This document shows, in pieces, positions 1-8,227 of a stretch of 64,000 bases of DNA. The DNA comes from Lachnospiraceae bacterium UBA7076 (GTDB lineage: Bacteria; Bacillota; Clostridia; Lachnospirales; Lachnospiraceae). Location of the stretch: the NCBI GenBank assembly GCA_002493625.1, contig DKZK01000038.1, positions 1-64,000 on the forward strand, written 5' to 3'. The number at the start of each line of letters is the position of its first letter. Position 1 is the first letter of the stretch. Below the pieces are notes generated by a model. It saw only the letters and a program-made list of their open reading frames with translations, had not been told where the DNA came from and did no database searches. A program made the translations under genes and the position numbers.

Positions 1-59
1 ATAATTTCATTCTCTGCATTTTCTATATTCTCTATATTTTCATTCTCTGTATTTTCCAT
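1..59 (-). CDS. scpB: N-terminal fragment of ScpB-like protein (runs off the window)
   Basis: An ATG at 59-57 opens a reading frame that leaves the window at base 1. Only about 19 residues are visible and they are almost all Glu, Asn and Ile, so no domain can be recognised. A strong GGAGGATAT ribosome site lies just upstream, and the start follows the scpA stop by 27 bases on the same strand. The scpB identity (segregation and condensation protein B, the winged-helix partner of ScpA in the SMC complex) is inferred only from the near-universal scpA-scpB order in Firmicutes. Confidence 0.5.
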   Translation of the reverse strand, partial: MENTENENIENIENAENEI

Positions 60-86
60 ATATCCTCCAAAAAGCAAACAAAAGCC

Positions 87-836
87 TTAATCAATTTCAA
101 GGGAATCTATGATTACATCGCCAAATATTTTATCCTGACGAATGGCAACATGTCCCATTTTTGTAAGCTCAAGTATTGCAAGAAATGTAACTATAATATT
201 TATCCTGGATGCCTGAATTTCAAGCAGCGTCTTAAAATTAATACCCTTAAGGCCCCTGATTCCGCTTCTTATTTCCTCCATTTTATCCTCTATGCGGATT
301 TCCTCTTTTTCGATTGTTCCAAACTTACTTCTTATTGGGTCAACCCTGTCAACGGTTCTTTTCATAACCTGCGAAAATATATCGTTAAGCTTTGCAAGGG
401 TCACATCCCCGACAACCTCGGCAGGGTCAATTTCCTCCTTATAAGCCAGCACATCCTCAGGGATTGTCGCCTGCTTATAATATGCCTTCTCTGCATCAAG
501 CTCCATATCCTTAAGCTCATAGGAGGCGTACTTGTACATCTTGTACTCAAGAAGCCTTCTCACAAGTTCCGTTCTAGGGTCTTCCTCATCCTCCTCGTCC
601 TCCTCATGCTTAGGAAGAAGCATTTTTGCCTTTATGCTTATAAGCGTTGCCGCCATAACAAGAAACTCACTCATAACATCAAGGTCGGATTCGTTCATTG
701 TGCCTACATAGTCAAGGTACTGCTCCGTAATCTCAACAATCGGTATATCAAATATATTAAATTTGTTTTTCTCTATCAAATGCAGGAGAAGGTCCAAGGG
801 ACCTTCAAATACATTCAGCTTAACTGCTATACTCAT
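87..836 (-). CDS. scpA: Segregation and condensation protein A (kleisin)
   Basis: ScpA is the kleisin subunit that bridges the SMC ATPase heads and, with ScpB, compacts and separates sister chromosomes in the cytoplasm. The 249-residue product has the family signature FEGPLDLLLHLIEKNK near residues 10-25, an acidic linker (HEEDEEDEED) near residue 77, and a C-terminal winged-helix stretch (RINIIVTFLAILEL) near residue 211. Length fits the family. I chose ATG 836 over the in-frame TTG at 869 because homologues begin a few residues before the FEGPLD motif; the ribosome site at 836 (GTGTGGA) is weak. The gene is preceded by a structured leader with its own promoter at 981-1009 and is followed by scpB. 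Confidence 0.93.
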   Translation of the reverse strand: MSIAVKLNVFEGPLDLLLHLIEKNKFNIFDIPIVEITEQYLDYVGTMNESDLDVMSEFLVMAATLISIKAKMLLPKHEEDEEDEEDPRTELVRRLLEYKMYKYASYELKDMELDAEKAYYKQATIPEDVLAYKEEIDPAEVVGDVTLAKLNDIFSQVMKRTVDRVDPIRSKFGTIEKEEIRIEDKMEEIRSGIRGLKGINFKTLLEIQASRINIIVTFLAILELTKMGHVAIRQDKIFGDVIIDSLEID

Positions 837-936
837 AATTTTATCCACACTTATTCTATCGCCAATCAATGATTGATAATACGCTATTATTTGTCAACGC
901 AGTGCCACCTCGCATGTCGGCTCGGTCACGGGCTGT

Positions 937-979
937 CGCCCTAAGGAATCCACCGCCTTCGGCGGTACCCCTTAGGGCG
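937..979. repeat. GC-rich nested hairpin (element A) in the scpA leader
   Basis: Perfect 10-base arms CGCCCTAAGG (937-946) and CCTTAGGGCG (970-979) enclose a second hairpin, ACCGCC-TTC-GGCGGT (952-966). The inner part, AAGGAATCCACC...GGTACC, is shared with elements near 12.57 and 26.96 kb. No T-run follows on either strand, so it is not a standard terminator. It sits close to the predicted 5' end of the scpA transcript. Confidence 0.75.
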
Positions 980-980
980 T

Positions 981-1009
981 ATTATACCCTATATTATATT
1001 ATAATGCAA
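981..1009 (-). promoter_or_regulatory. Predicted sigma-A promoter for scpA
   Basis: On the minus strand TTGCAT (1009-1004) is separated by 17 bases from a perfect TATAAT (986-981). It overlaps the last codons of spoIVA. It would give scpA an untranslated leader of about 137 bases beginning with hairpin A. Confidence 0.65.
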
Positions 1010-2454
1010 ACCATTCCTCCGTTGGAATCGTTTACAATCTTCTCCATAGTATCTTGAAGCTTCTGCTGACTTTCCTGATTTATCTTGTTGATTTTGGACT
1101 TTAAGCCGTCCTCAACAAGCTGCCTTACAGACTTGCCGAATATATTTACACCCCAGATGTTTTCCTCGGATTTTTCATCGCTGTTTATAAAGCTTATCAG
1201 ATCCTTTGCCTGCTCCTCAGAGCCTACTATAGGCGCAATTTCTGTTGTAATGTTTGCCTTTATGAGATGAATTGACGGAGCCTCCGCTTTTATTTTAACG
1301 CCATATTTGTTTCCAGAACGTATAAGCTCCGGCGCATCAAGCTTTATGTCCGCCTCGTCAGGGCTTACCGTTCCATAACCCGTATTGCAGGACTGAATAT
1401 ATGCCTCGCTCACCTTTTCACACTGCTTTTTCGTCTTTGCAAGCTGGGTAATTTCACGTATGAAATCGTACTCGCTTCTTATCTCGCATCCAAGCGTCGC
1501 AGAAAGCATGTCATAGTAATATTTATCAAACAGAACAACATTTATATTTATCGTTCCGTCTGCCATATTTATATTGCTGAGGTCAATCTTCTCAATATAC
1601 TCATCCCCGTCACAGGCAATATTATATACATCCCTCATGTGATAAATATTTTTGAAATCCGCCTTTGCCTGCTTTATCATATAATCCTTTATAGGATTGT
1701 CGCAGTCCACAGCCTCAACCCACTTCGGTATGTTAAAGTTTATTGCCGTCACAGGAAAATCCATAAGGAGGCTTTCAAATATTTTATTTATGTCCTTGCT
1801 TTTAAGCTGATCGCAGTTTACAGGGAGCACTTCCACGCCGTACTCCTCGCAAAGGGACTGTGCAAGCTCCTTTGTCTCAGGCGCCTGCGGTCTTAATGAA
1901 TTTAACAGCATAATAAAAGGCTTGCCAATCTCCTTAAGCTCCGTTACCGTCCTTTTTTCTGCTTCTATGTACGAATCTCTTGGTATATCCGTTATGGAAC
2001 CGTCACAGCTTACCACAATACCTACCGTTGAATGGTCAAATATTACCTTTTTTGTACCAAGCTCCGCTGCCTTTGTAAACGGAATGTCATAATCATACCA
2101 TGGAGTTTTTACGAGACGCTCATGTCCGTCCTCCTCATGTCCCTCAGCTCCATTCACCATATATCCTACACAGTCAATCAGCCTGCACTTAAGCTTTATA
2201 CCGTCCCCCACAGTTATGTTTACTGCTTCCTTTGGAATAAATTTCGGTTCTGTTGTCATAACCGTTTTTCCCGTTGCCGACTGTGGAAGCTCATCTTTTG
2301 CTCTCATACGGTTATTTTCATCGTCAATGGCAGGAATAACCATAAGCTCCATAAACCTTTTTATAAATGTTGATTTTCCCGTTCTTACAGGACCAACAAC
2401 ACCCATGTATATTTCGCCGTCGGTTCTCGCTTCTATGTCCTTATAAATATCCAT
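994..2454 (-). CDS. spoIVA: Stage IV sporulation protein A (spore coat morphogenetic ATPase)
   Basis: SpoIVA binds the outer forespore membrane in the mother cell and polymerises, using ATP, into the basement layer on which the spore coat is built. The 486-residue product matches the usual length (about 490). The P-loop GPVRTGKST is at residues 21-29, a switch-like LIDCVGY motif lies near residue 90, and the protein ends in a short hydrophobic tail (NGGMVCIII) like the C-terminal membrane-anchoring region of the family. A strong GGAGGT site precedes ATG 2454. Together with sigG at 41.6 kb it shows that the organism has sporulation genes. Transcription may come from a sigma-E-like site at 2487-2514. 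Confidence 0.97.
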   Translation of the reverse strand: MDIYKDIEARTDGEIYMGVVGPVRTGKSTFIKRFMELMVIPAIDDENNRMRAKDELPQSATGKTVMTTEPKFIPKEAVNITVGDGIKLKCRLIDCVGYMVNGAEGHEEDGHERLVKTPWYDYDIPFTKAAELGTKKVIFDHSTVGIVVSCDGSITDIPRDSYIEAEKRTVTELKEIGKPFIMLLNSLRPQAPETKELAQSLCEEYGVEVLPVNCDQLKSKDINKIFESLLMDFPVTAINFNIPKWVEAVDCDNPIKDYMIKQAKADFKNIYHMRDVYNIACDGDEYIEKIDLSNINMADGTININVVLFDKYYYDMLSATLGCEIRSEYDFIREITQLAKTKKQCEKVSEAYIQSCNTGYGTVSPDEADIKLDAPELIRSGNKYGVKIKAEAPSIHLIKANITTEIAPIVGSEEQAKDLISFINSDEKSEENIWGVNIFGKSVRQLVEDGLKSKINKINQESQQKLQDTMEKIVNDSNGGMVCIII

Positions 2455-2486
2455 AAAAATACCTCCAATTCCTATTACACTATTAA

Positions 2487-2514
2487 AATATATGTAATAA
2501 AAATCAGAGGTATT
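2487..2514 (-). promoter_or_regulatory. Possible sigma-E type promoter for spoIVA
   Basis: The minus strand carries AATA (2514-2511), a 16-base gap and CATATATT (2494-2487). This resembles the mother-cell sigma-E -10 consensus CATACANT, but the -35 match is poor. The guess leans on spoIVA being a sigma-E gene in Bacillus. Confidence 0.3.
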
Positions 2515-2525
2515 ACATTTTATTT

Positions 2526-3554
2526 TTAAAGGTCGTCACTTTGTTTCCTGCTGTAGGTGTTACAGCGTATATACTGCAATACCCGCTTGCAGTAATCTGC
2601 ATTGCAGTGTATACCGTCAGGAGATCCCTCCTCAGGAAGATACCCCTCCTCGTCACGGACTGCTGCGCCTACGTCGAGGAAAATTACGTCATTTCTCTCC
2701 TTGCACATTTGAAGAATAAGCGCATTAAACTCCTCAACCCTGTCCTTTGTAAAAACGCCGCCCTCTGCCTCCTTGGAACGGCATACGGGAATTACACCCT
2801 CCACATAAATCGTGGCATTTGGATTTGCAAGCTTAATATAATCGATAAGCGCACTGAAATCCTCTATAAACACATCAAGACTGTACCAGCCCAGCTCATT
2901 TATTCCAAACATACAATAATAATTGTCGTAGCTTGTCATTGATATTGCCTGATAGCATGTATACTTGCCTCCGTACCCAGGCATTGTTATGCAGGAATCG
3001 CTGTCAAGGGAGCTGACATTTAAGCCCTTGTAGCAAAAGCCGTTAATATTGTTGAGTCCGCTGTAAAGGACAAGCCCCTCCGTACGCGAATCACCGATAA
3101 GAACCGTATTGTCAAAATATGACAGGGGCATCACCTTATCAACCTTCTCATACATGGATGCGCACCAGTCATTTCCTTTTATTTCCTCCACAGGCGGCAG
3201 TGATGTTTCAGGTATTACAAATTCCTGATAATCACTTTCGGGATAAAATGTCACATCCGTAGAGGAGGCAACATCCCATGGCTTATCCGCAACATTGGCT
3301 CCCCCGGAGCTGTCAGAAGGAGTCTGTGTACCATTATTGATATTAAAAATGCTTTCCGTATCCAGGTCGGTATTACTTCCTACATGCATATTGCTGCTGA
3401 ATTCACTGTCGGTTGGACGGTCATTAAAAACAACAATGCATATTGCCAGAACAACTATAATGGCAGCCGACGATGCAAGTGTCACTATGGCATTGAATTT
3501 TCTCTTTTTATTCCTTAATCTATTAAATTCGTCCTTTGTGATTCTGCTGCTCAT
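2526..3554 (-). CDS. Membrane-anchored SGNH/GDSL-family hydrolase
   Basis: The 342-residue protein has a Lys/Arg-rich N-terminus, one membrane segment at about residues 22-43, a low-complexity Ser/Asn/Thr linker to about residue 100, and then an extracytoplasmic SGNH hydrolase domain. Block I is GDSRTEG at 154-160 (nucleophile Ser), a GINE block is near 217-220, and the catalytic Asp/His pair is DGIH at 313-316. Such domains de-acylate or acylate surface polymers or lipids; the substrate cannot be told from sequence. It lies 28 bases after gpsA and 71 bases before spoIVA on the same strand. Start ATG 3554 has a GAAGGGA site. Confidence 0.85.
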   Translation of the reverse strand: MSSRITKDEFNRLRNKKRKFNAIVTLASSAAIIVVLAICIVVFNDRPTDSEFSSNMHVGSNTDLDTESIFNINNGTQTPSDSSGGANVADKPWDVASSTDVTFYPESDYQEFVIPETSLPPVEEIKGNDWCASMYEKVDKVMPLSYFDNTVLIGDSRTEGLVLYSGLNNINGFCYKGLNVSSLDSDSCITMPGYGGKYTCYQAISMTSYDNYYCMFGINELGWYSLDVFIEDFSALIDYIKLANPNATIYVEGVIPVCRSKEAEGGVFTKDRVEEFNALILQMCKERNDVIFLDVGAAVRDEEGYLPEEGSPDGIHCNADYCKRVLQYIRCNTYSRKQSDDL

Positions 3555-3582
3555 TTATATTCCCTTCAAACTACTTTTTATT

Positions 3583-4587
3583 TTAATTCCATTCAAGCTC
3601 ATGGGACTCACTTGTCCTCGTTCTTGTAAGAAGCTGATTCATGGCTTCCGTTGTATCTAAATCCTCAAAAAGCACCCGGTTTACCATTTCAATCAATGGC
3701 ATTTCTATATCGTATTTTTTGCTTAACCGGAAGGCTGCCTTTGCGGAATAAACACCCTCAACAACCATCTGCACTTCCTCCATAGCCTCCTTATAGGACT
3801 TTCCCTGTCCCATAAGAACTCCTGCCCTTCTGTTTCTGCTGTGGGTTGAGGCGCAGGTTACAATAAGGTCGCCAATACCGGAAAGACCGGCAAAGGTTTC
3901 CGAACACCCGCCCATGGCAACGCCAAGTCTGGTAATCTCCGATATTCCCCTTGTAATGATTGCCGCCTTCGCATTGTCTCCACAGCCAAGCCCGTCTGCA
4001 ACTCCTGCCGCAAGGGCAATGACATTTTTCAGCGCTCCGCCTAGCTCTATCCCTATAACGTCAGGGCTTGTATACACCCTGAATACGTCACACATAAACG
4101 TATCCTGAATAAGCAGCGCTGTGTCCTTGTCAGTTGCTCCTGCCACAATGGTTGTAGGAAGCAGTTTCCCAACCTCCTCTGCATGGCTTGGTCCTGACAG
4201 AACACCCATTTTTGCGCCCGGTATCTCACTTAAAATAACGTCAGTGAGAACCATCAGGGTGTCCTCCTCAATTCCCTTTGAAACATTTACGATAACAGGC
4301 TTATCAACATATGGCGCTATTGTTTTTGCTGTGTTTCTCACAAAAGGGGACGGAACAGCCATAACAATAATCTCGGCGCCTTTTACAGACTCCCCTGCAT
4401 CTGTGGTAAATGTAACACTCTCATCTATTTTTATACCGGGAAGCTTTGTCACATGCTCCCTGTGTTCCTTTAGCATTTTTATTTCATTTTCATCTATGGA
4501 CCACACACTTACCTTATGTCCGTTATGCGCAAGTAAAACCGTAAGCGCAATTCCCCAGCTTCCCGCTCCCAAAACACTAATATTCAT
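3583..4587 (-). CDS. gpsA: NAD(P)H-dependent glycerol-3-phosphate dehydrogenase
   Basis: GpsA reduces dihydroxyacetone phosphate to sn-glycerol 3-phosphate, the backbone for phospholipids. The 334-residue protein begins with the Rossmann motif GAGSWG at residues 7-12 and contains the family segments NVSKGIE, LSGPSHAEEV and LSGIGDLIVTC. Length is normal for the family. An AGAGGT ribosome site precedes ATG 4587. It follows plsY, whose product uses glycerol 3-phosphate directly, so the two steps are encoded side by side downstream of der. Confidence 0.97.
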   Translation of the reverse strand: MNISVLGAGSWGIALTVLLAHNGHKVSVWSIDENEIKMLKEHREHVTKLPGIKIDESVTFTTDAGESVKGAEIIVMAVPSPFVRNTAKTIAPYVDKPVIVNVSKGIEEDTLMVLTDVILSEIPGAKMGVLSGPSHAEEVGKLLPTTIVAGATDKDTALLIQDTFMCDVFRVYTSPDVIGIELGGALKNVIALAAGVADGLGCGDNAKAAIITRGISEITRLGVAMGGCSETFAGLSGIGDLIVTCASTHSRNRRAGVLMGQGKSYKEAMEEVQMVVEGVYSAKAAFRLSKKYDIEMPLIEMVNRVLFEDLDTTEAMNQLLTRTRTSESHELEWN

Positions 4588-4617
4588 CCCATTTACCTCT
4601 GACTTTCTTTTTATTTA

Positions 4618-4697
4618 TATTATCTTTCTTTGTATATTTTTCTATGTTATCTTCCTTTGTATATCTTTCTATATTATTTTTCTTTGTATTATTATCC
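4618..4697. repeat. 27-bp imperfect tandem repeat, about 3 copies
   Basis: Units at 4618-4644 and 4645-4671, and a slightly diverged third unit from 4672, share a core TCTTTGTATAT. The array fills the gap between gpsA and plsY and touches the plsY stop codon. It is AT-rich and looks like replication slippage; no function is evident. Confidence 0.8.
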
Positions 4698-5368
4698 TAC
4701 GCCTCTTTTTTGCTTCCAAGCTTATTTTCCTCATGGTGAATAAGTCTCTTTATGTTAGCCTTATGTCTGTATATCGCCATAAGCGCCATAAGAATAACAA
4801 CGATCACACTTTCAATCATACATTCCTTTGACGCAGCAACATTTAAATCAAAGGAATATTTCCCCGTCACGGCAAATATTGTATACATTGTGGCAAAGGT
4901 AGTTACCATGAGAATGGAGCCAAGGGAAACATACCTTGTAAGTGCCACTGCAATGGTAAATACAACAAGACACGTAAGTATTATGACAGGGTCAAGAAAT
5001 CCAAGAACGACGCCTGCCGTAGCAGCAATTCCCTTTCCGCCCTTGAACTTAAGATAAAAGGGAAAATTATGTCCAAGTACAACTCCAAAGCCTGCATAGG
5101 CAATAAACATATAAACTTCATTCGGATAAATGCCCTTCATGATAAGCCTTACAACCACGGCAGCGATAACCGCCTTAAAAACATCGCCAAGAAAAACAAT
5201 AAGTCCCGCTTTCTTGCCCAGCACACGAAGGGCGTTTGTAGTTCCCGCATTACCGCTTCCATACTCACGGATATCAATTCCATTAAGCCTTCCATATATA
5301 TATGACGTCTGCAAAAGGCCGCATAAATAACCTCCTGCAAGGCAAAGTATTCTTGCAAATATCATCAT
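4697..5368 (-). CDS. plsY: Acyl-phosphate:glycerol-3-phosphate acyltransferase
   Basis: PlsY moves a fatty acyl group from acyl phosphate to the sn-1 position of glycerol 3-phosphate at the inner membrane, the first committed step of phospholipid synthesis in Gram-positives. The 223-residue multi-pass protein carries the conserved motifs GSGNAGTTN (about 37-45) and GHNFPFYLKFKGGKG (about 100-114). It is a little longer than the usual 200 residues because of a charged C-terminal tail. Its start overlaps the der stop by 4 bases, so translation is probably coupled. Confidence 0.96.
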   Translation of the reverse strand: MMIFARILCLAGGYLCGLLQTSYIYGRLNGIDIREYGSGNAGTTNALRVLGKKAGLIVFLGDVFKAVIAAVVVRLIMKGIYPNEVYMFIAYAGFGVVLGHNFPFYLKFKGGKGIAATAGVVLGFLDPVIILTCLVVFTIAVALTRYVSLGSILMVTTFATMYTIFAVTGKYSFDLNVAASKECMIESVIVVILMALMAIYRHKANIKRLIHHEENKLGSKKEA

Positions 5369-6687
5369 TTTTCTTTCCTCTCACGTATTAGAAACTTAAG
5401 GGGTGTTCCCCTGAATCCAAACGCCTCCCTGATTTTATTCTCAAGATATCTTGTGTACGAAAAATGCATAAGCTCTTTATCGTTTACAAATATGACAAAT
5501 GTTGGAGGTTTGACAGAAGCCTGTGTAACGTAATAAATCCGAAGCCGCTTTCCCTTATCTGACGGTGGCTGATTCAGCGCAACCGCCTCGGTGACAATCT
5601 CATTTACCACACCCGTTGAAATCCTTAAGGAATGGTTTTCAATAACCATATCAATCATTTCAAACAGCTTGTTCAATCTCTGACCTGTCTTTGCCGACAC
5701 AAACAAAAGCTCCGCATAAGGCATATAGGAAAGCTTCTGCCTGATTTCCTCCGTAAACTTATATATTGTCTTATCATCCTTTTCTATGGCATCCCACTTG
5801 TTGACAACAATTATCATGCCCTTGCCGCGCTCATGGGCAATACCCGCAATCTTTGTATCCTGCTCGGTTATGCCCTCCTCCGCGTCTATAACAAGTACGG
5901 CAACATTACATCTTTCAACCGCCGATACGGTTCGTATAATGCTGTACCGCTCAATTTCTTCCTTTATTTTATTTTTTCTTCTTAGACCTGCCGTGTCAAT
6001 AAATACGTATTCCGTACCGTTTCTTTTAATGGCGGTATCTATTGCATCCCTCGTTGTTCCCGCTATGTCGGATACAATGACACGTTCCTCACCGATAAGC
6101 TTATTTATAATAGAGGATTTTCCCACATTCGGCTTACCGATAATTGCAATTCTCGGTCTTTCGTCCTCCTCATCATCCTCGCCTTTTCCATCAAAATACT
6201 TTACGACCTCATCCAGCATGTCTCCTATGCCAAGCTGTGATGAGGAAGATACAGGCATTGGATCACCAAGCCCAAGATTATAAAATTCATATACATCAGG
6301 CATGAATTTTTCAAAGCTGTCCACCTTATTTACAACAAGAACAACCGGCTTGCCTGACCGTCTCAACATATCTGCAACCTTTCCGTCCGCATCAACAAGC
6401 CCCTGTCTCACATCCGTTAAAAAAATAATAACATCAGCGGTAGATATGGCTATCTCCGCCTGTTCCCTCATACTTTTTAATATAATATCTTTGCTCTCGG
6501 GCTCGATTCCACCCGTGTCAACTATCGTAAAATTATATTTCAGCCATGATACATCCGCGTAAATTCTGTCTCTCGTCACGCCCGGTGTATCCTGAACGAT
6601 TGATATTCTGTCTCCTGCCAATGCGTTAAACAATGTTGATTTACCCACATTTGGTCTTCCCACAATGGCAACTACCGGTTTACTCAT
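5365..6687 (-). CDS. der: Ribosome biogenesis GTPase Der (EngA)
   Basis: Der has two tandem GTPase domains and is needed for maturation of the 50S ribosomal subunit. The 440-residue protein shows the first P-loop GRPNVGKS at residues 10-17 with DTGG and NKVD motifs, a short acidic linker (GEDDEEDER), a second P-loop GKPNVGKSS with DTAGL and NKWD, and a C-terminal KH-like domain. Length is typical. The ribosome site is AAGGA before ATG 6687. It is the first gene of the der-plsY-gpsA run, read from the promoter at 6764-6792. Confidence 0.97.
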   Translation of the reverse strand: MSKPVVAIVGRPNVGKSTLFNALAGDRISIVQDTPGVTRDRIYADVSWLKYNFTIVDTGGIEPESKDIILKSMREQAEIAISTADVIIFLTDVRQGLVDADGKVADMLRRSGKPVVLVVNKVDSFEKFMPDVYEFYNLGLGDPMPVSSSSQLGIGDMLDEVVKYFDGKGEDDEEDERPRIAIIGKPNVGKSSIINKLIGEERVIVSDIAGTTRDAIDTAIKRNGTEYVFIDTAGLRRKNKIKEEIERYSIIRTVSAVERCNVAVLVIDAEEGITEQDTKIAGIAHERGKGMIIVVNKWDAIEKDDKTIYKFTEEIRQKLSYMPYAELLFVSAKTGQRLNKLFEMIDMVIENHSLRISTGVVNEIVTEAVALNQPPSDKGKRLRIYYVTQASVKPPTFVIFVNDKELMHFSYTRYLENKIREAFGFRGTPLKFLIRERKEK

Positions 6688-6763
6688 TTCCTTAATCCTT
6701 CCATATTGAACATCACCCTCATGGGGTGATGCAATTTCGTAAAACTAAATGTCGCTGCGTTTG

Positions 6764-6792
6764 ATTGTACAATAATCCCTTCAAATTGTAAA
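6764..6792 (-). promoter_or_regulatory. Predicted sigma-A promoter for der-plsY-gpsA
   Basis: On the minus strand TTTACA (6792-6787), 17 bases, TACAAT (6769-6764). The leader of about 70 bases contains a small hairpin with perfect 8-base arms at 6711-6731 (ATCACCC/GGGGTGAT). Confidence 0.6.
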
Positions 6793-6952
6793 GATTTTTA
6801 AATACTTAAGATTATATTCTAAAATTTTCCTATATAGAAAAAGATGTATAGACTACTCTACGTTCCACACACCTTTTCATTACTATCAGGTTATTTTTAA
6901 TGTACCCTTTACCTGTATCCTATAAAATTATTTTTATACCCATAGAAAACAA

Positions 6953-7912
6953 TTATTCATTAAAATTATCTTTCAGTTCCAATACCTTTTCAAGTGCAAG
7001 CCCGGAATATAATGCTATTTTTTCATCTGATAATTCACCTGCCCAGAACATTCTTAATGCCGTCTGTATTTTTTGCTGCTCCAATCCAATATTGATGCCC
7101 TCAGTCCGTCCGATATCAATACCCTCAGAACGTCCGATATCAATACCCTCAGAACGTCCGATATCAATGCCTTCAGAGCGTCCGATATCAATGCCCTGCT
7201 CCAATAATTCTTTGTAACGCATCTCTAAAGTCATATACTCCACCCTCCATTTCTCATTATTCCTTACATCCCTTACCGCTGTGTCAAGTTCTTTTGTAAA
7301 CATATCTGTGGCTGTCTTCCCGTCTATGTAATCTAACAATCGCTTCATTTCCGGGCTTACATCATTCATTGTTCCCTTTGTGTTTAATATTATTTTTGTC
7401 GTTTCATCTCCGAGAACCAAGTTTAGATTTTGAATACAACGGTTTTCAAAGGTATAAATATGCCGTCCTTCGCCAAATAAATCAAAGGTGCAGATAAATA
7501 TAACATAGCTCCACTTCAGATTTTTGTAGTCCTAGCCCTTTTCCAATATGTTAAGGTCTATCATTCCCTGATAATACCGTGAGCGTTTTGGAAGATTTTT
7601 ATTTACTGACACCTGCATTTCAATGTTATAGACTGTATTTTTCCCGTCCTCCACATATAAATCCAGCCTTACACTTTTTGCATTTGCCGTAATATCTATA
7701 GTTTCCTGCATTTTCGGATATTTTATGTCTGATATTTTTATACCCAGTATTGTCTCCAGAAAAGACTTGCAGTGTTTGGGATTTCTCATAATAATCCCAA
7801 ACATAAAATCGTCCTTAAATTCCAGCTCATCAAAGCTTTTGATGACCGGCTTGGATTTCTTACCCAGATTGTCATTTGTTCCCCTGTTTACAGTTTCGTT
7901 CTTTTTGTTCAT
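6953..7912 (-). pseudogene. Rpn family PD-(D/E)XK nuclease/putative transposase, interrupted by one amber codon
   Basis: Two open segments, 7912-7535 and 7531-6953, lie in the same frame and are separated only by TAG at 7534-7532. Read through, they give a protein of about 319 residues, usual for this family (Rpn, PDDEXK_2; proteins linked to recombination). The first part has FKDDFMFGIIMRNPKHCKSF and the nuclease-like RLDLYVEDGKNTVYNIEMQ; the part after the stop continues the family pattern (SYVIFICTFDLFGEGRHIYT). Near the C-terminus GIDIGRSE is repeated about four times. The start has an AAGGAGAAGGT site and a promoter is at 8072-8100. One CAG or GAG to TAG change would explain the stop; a recently inactivated gene is the likeliest reading, with stop read-through less likely. 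Confidence 0.85.
7087..7198. repeat. 24-bp in-frame tandem repeats inside the Rpn-like gene
   Basis: About 4.5 copies of a 24-base unit (full units at 7111, 7135 and 7159) encode GIDIGRSE on the minus strand. Neighbouring units differ by zero to three bases, suggesting recent expansion. Being a multiple of three it keeps the frame and only lengthens a helical linker. Confidence 0.9.
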
Positions 7913-8227
7913 ACCTTCTCCTCCTTGTAATTACGGCAGAGAAGTTTCATGTCCAAACAGCAACCTCGCTGCCTATTTTGTTTGTGAAATAAAGCATCGA
8001 AGTTTTGTTTGATAATAGATTAATCAAGAGTGGATAATCCACAAATTATTAGAATACAATGCCTTGCATTTATAATACTACATGCGTACAAAAAAAGCAA
8101 GTTGTTTTTTATTCAGCCAACAAAAATCAACCGACAAAGCTTTTACTCTTAGCTTGCCATTTTAAATAACGATATGAGGCTGTTTCATGTCTATCTGTAA
8201 GTACCGGTTAAAAAATTGTGAAACTTC
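7913..8227. other. Gene-free gap between pgeF and the Rpn-like pseudogene
   Basis: This 315-base AT-rich stretch holds the promoter of the Rpn-like gene (8072-8100) and its long leader. I see no convincing terminator for pgeF, no RNA gene and no plausible small gene here. Confidence 0.6.
8072..8100 (-). promoter_or_regulatory. Predicted promoter of the Rpn-like gene
   Basis: Minus strand TTGCTT (8100-8095), 17 bases, TATTAT (8077-8072). The leader to ATG 7912 would be about 150 bases. Confidence 0.6.

Noticed and set aside
150..872. 240-codon open frame on the plus strand over scpA
   Set aside because: It is antisense to a clear scpA gene, lacks a ribosome site and shows no recognisable protein features.
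6711..6731. Small perfect hairpin upstream of der as a terminator
   Set aside because: No T-run on either strand; it lies within the predicted der leader and its role is unclear.
7087..7198. Short direct repeats that might suggest a CRISPR array
   Set aside because: Units are directly adjacent with no spacers, in frame, and encode GIDIGRSE inside the Rpn-like gene.
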